From positions 1 to 5,748 of the forward strand of contig USCV01000063.1 of assembly GCA_900553225.1 (NCBI GenBank): 5,748 bases of DNA, given 5' to 3'. The translations under genes and the position numbers were made by a program. Shown piece by piece: positions 5,725-5,748 of this stretch (the stretch's first letter is position 1; each line of letters begins with the position of its first letter). The notes below the pieces were generated by a model, which was given only the letters and a program-made list of their open reading frames with translations, was not told the DNA's origin and did no database searches. The stretch comes from an uncultured Clostridium sp. (GTDB taxonomy: Bacteria > Bacillota > Clostridia > TANB77 > CAG-508).

Positions 5725-5748
5725 AGATCGGAAGAGCACACGTCTGAA
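5725..5748 (+). other. Illumina TruSeq adapter sequence at contig end
   Basis: The final 24 bases start with AGATCGGAAGAGC and continue with CACACGTCTGAA, identical to the beginning of the standard Illumina TruSeq adapter. Their composition is also unlike the AT-rich sequence before them. They are library adapter, not genomic DNA, and should be trimmed. The genomic sequence ends at about 5724. Confidence 0.97.

Overview
The window is a very AT-rich, low-GC Gram-positive type of sequence. It most likely comes from a clostridial or related Bacillota genome, probably metagenomic or draft, because it ends in Illumina adapter bases. Supporting signs are a proline T-box leader, Shine-Dalgarno sites of the AAGGAGG type, AGA/AAT-rich codon use with TGG for Trp and TAA/TAG stops (no sign of UGA recoding), and a class A penicillin-binding protein with a long Asn/Ser/Thr tail. 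I cannot assign a genus.

Layout on the + strand: a promoter (38-66) and a small RusA-type Holliday-junction endonuclease gene (best start at 102, ending at 512). Next come a promoter (573-601) and a T-box leader (about 608-819) with a CCU specifier, which leads into proS (843-2141). ProRS is of the short form that lacks the inserted YbaK-like editing domain. A terminator (2146-2181) closes proS. The manganese exporter gene mntP (2278-2835) follows and ends at a strong symmetrical hairpin (2834-2881), which also serves the convergent gene on the other strand.

On the - strand, 5514 down to 2885 is one class A penicillin-binding protein gene (glycosyltransferase plus transpeptidase, 875 residues when repaired). 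It is broken into three pieces by two apparent single-base insertions, near 5174-5176 and 4256-4257. Every catalytic motif is intact once both are removed, so recent inactivation or sequence error are the two live explanations. Its 5' leader (about 5611-5515) has a good Shine-Dalgarno 41 nt before the ATG, with a 9-bp hairpin in between.

The last 24 bases (5725-5748) are Illumina adapter, not genome. The genes are unrelated housekeeping functions (recombination, tRNA charging, metal export, cell wall) and do not form one pathway. I found no new multi-gene system. The points most worth a second look are the double frameshift, the adapter end, the compact T-box, the short ProRS and the unusual PBP leader.
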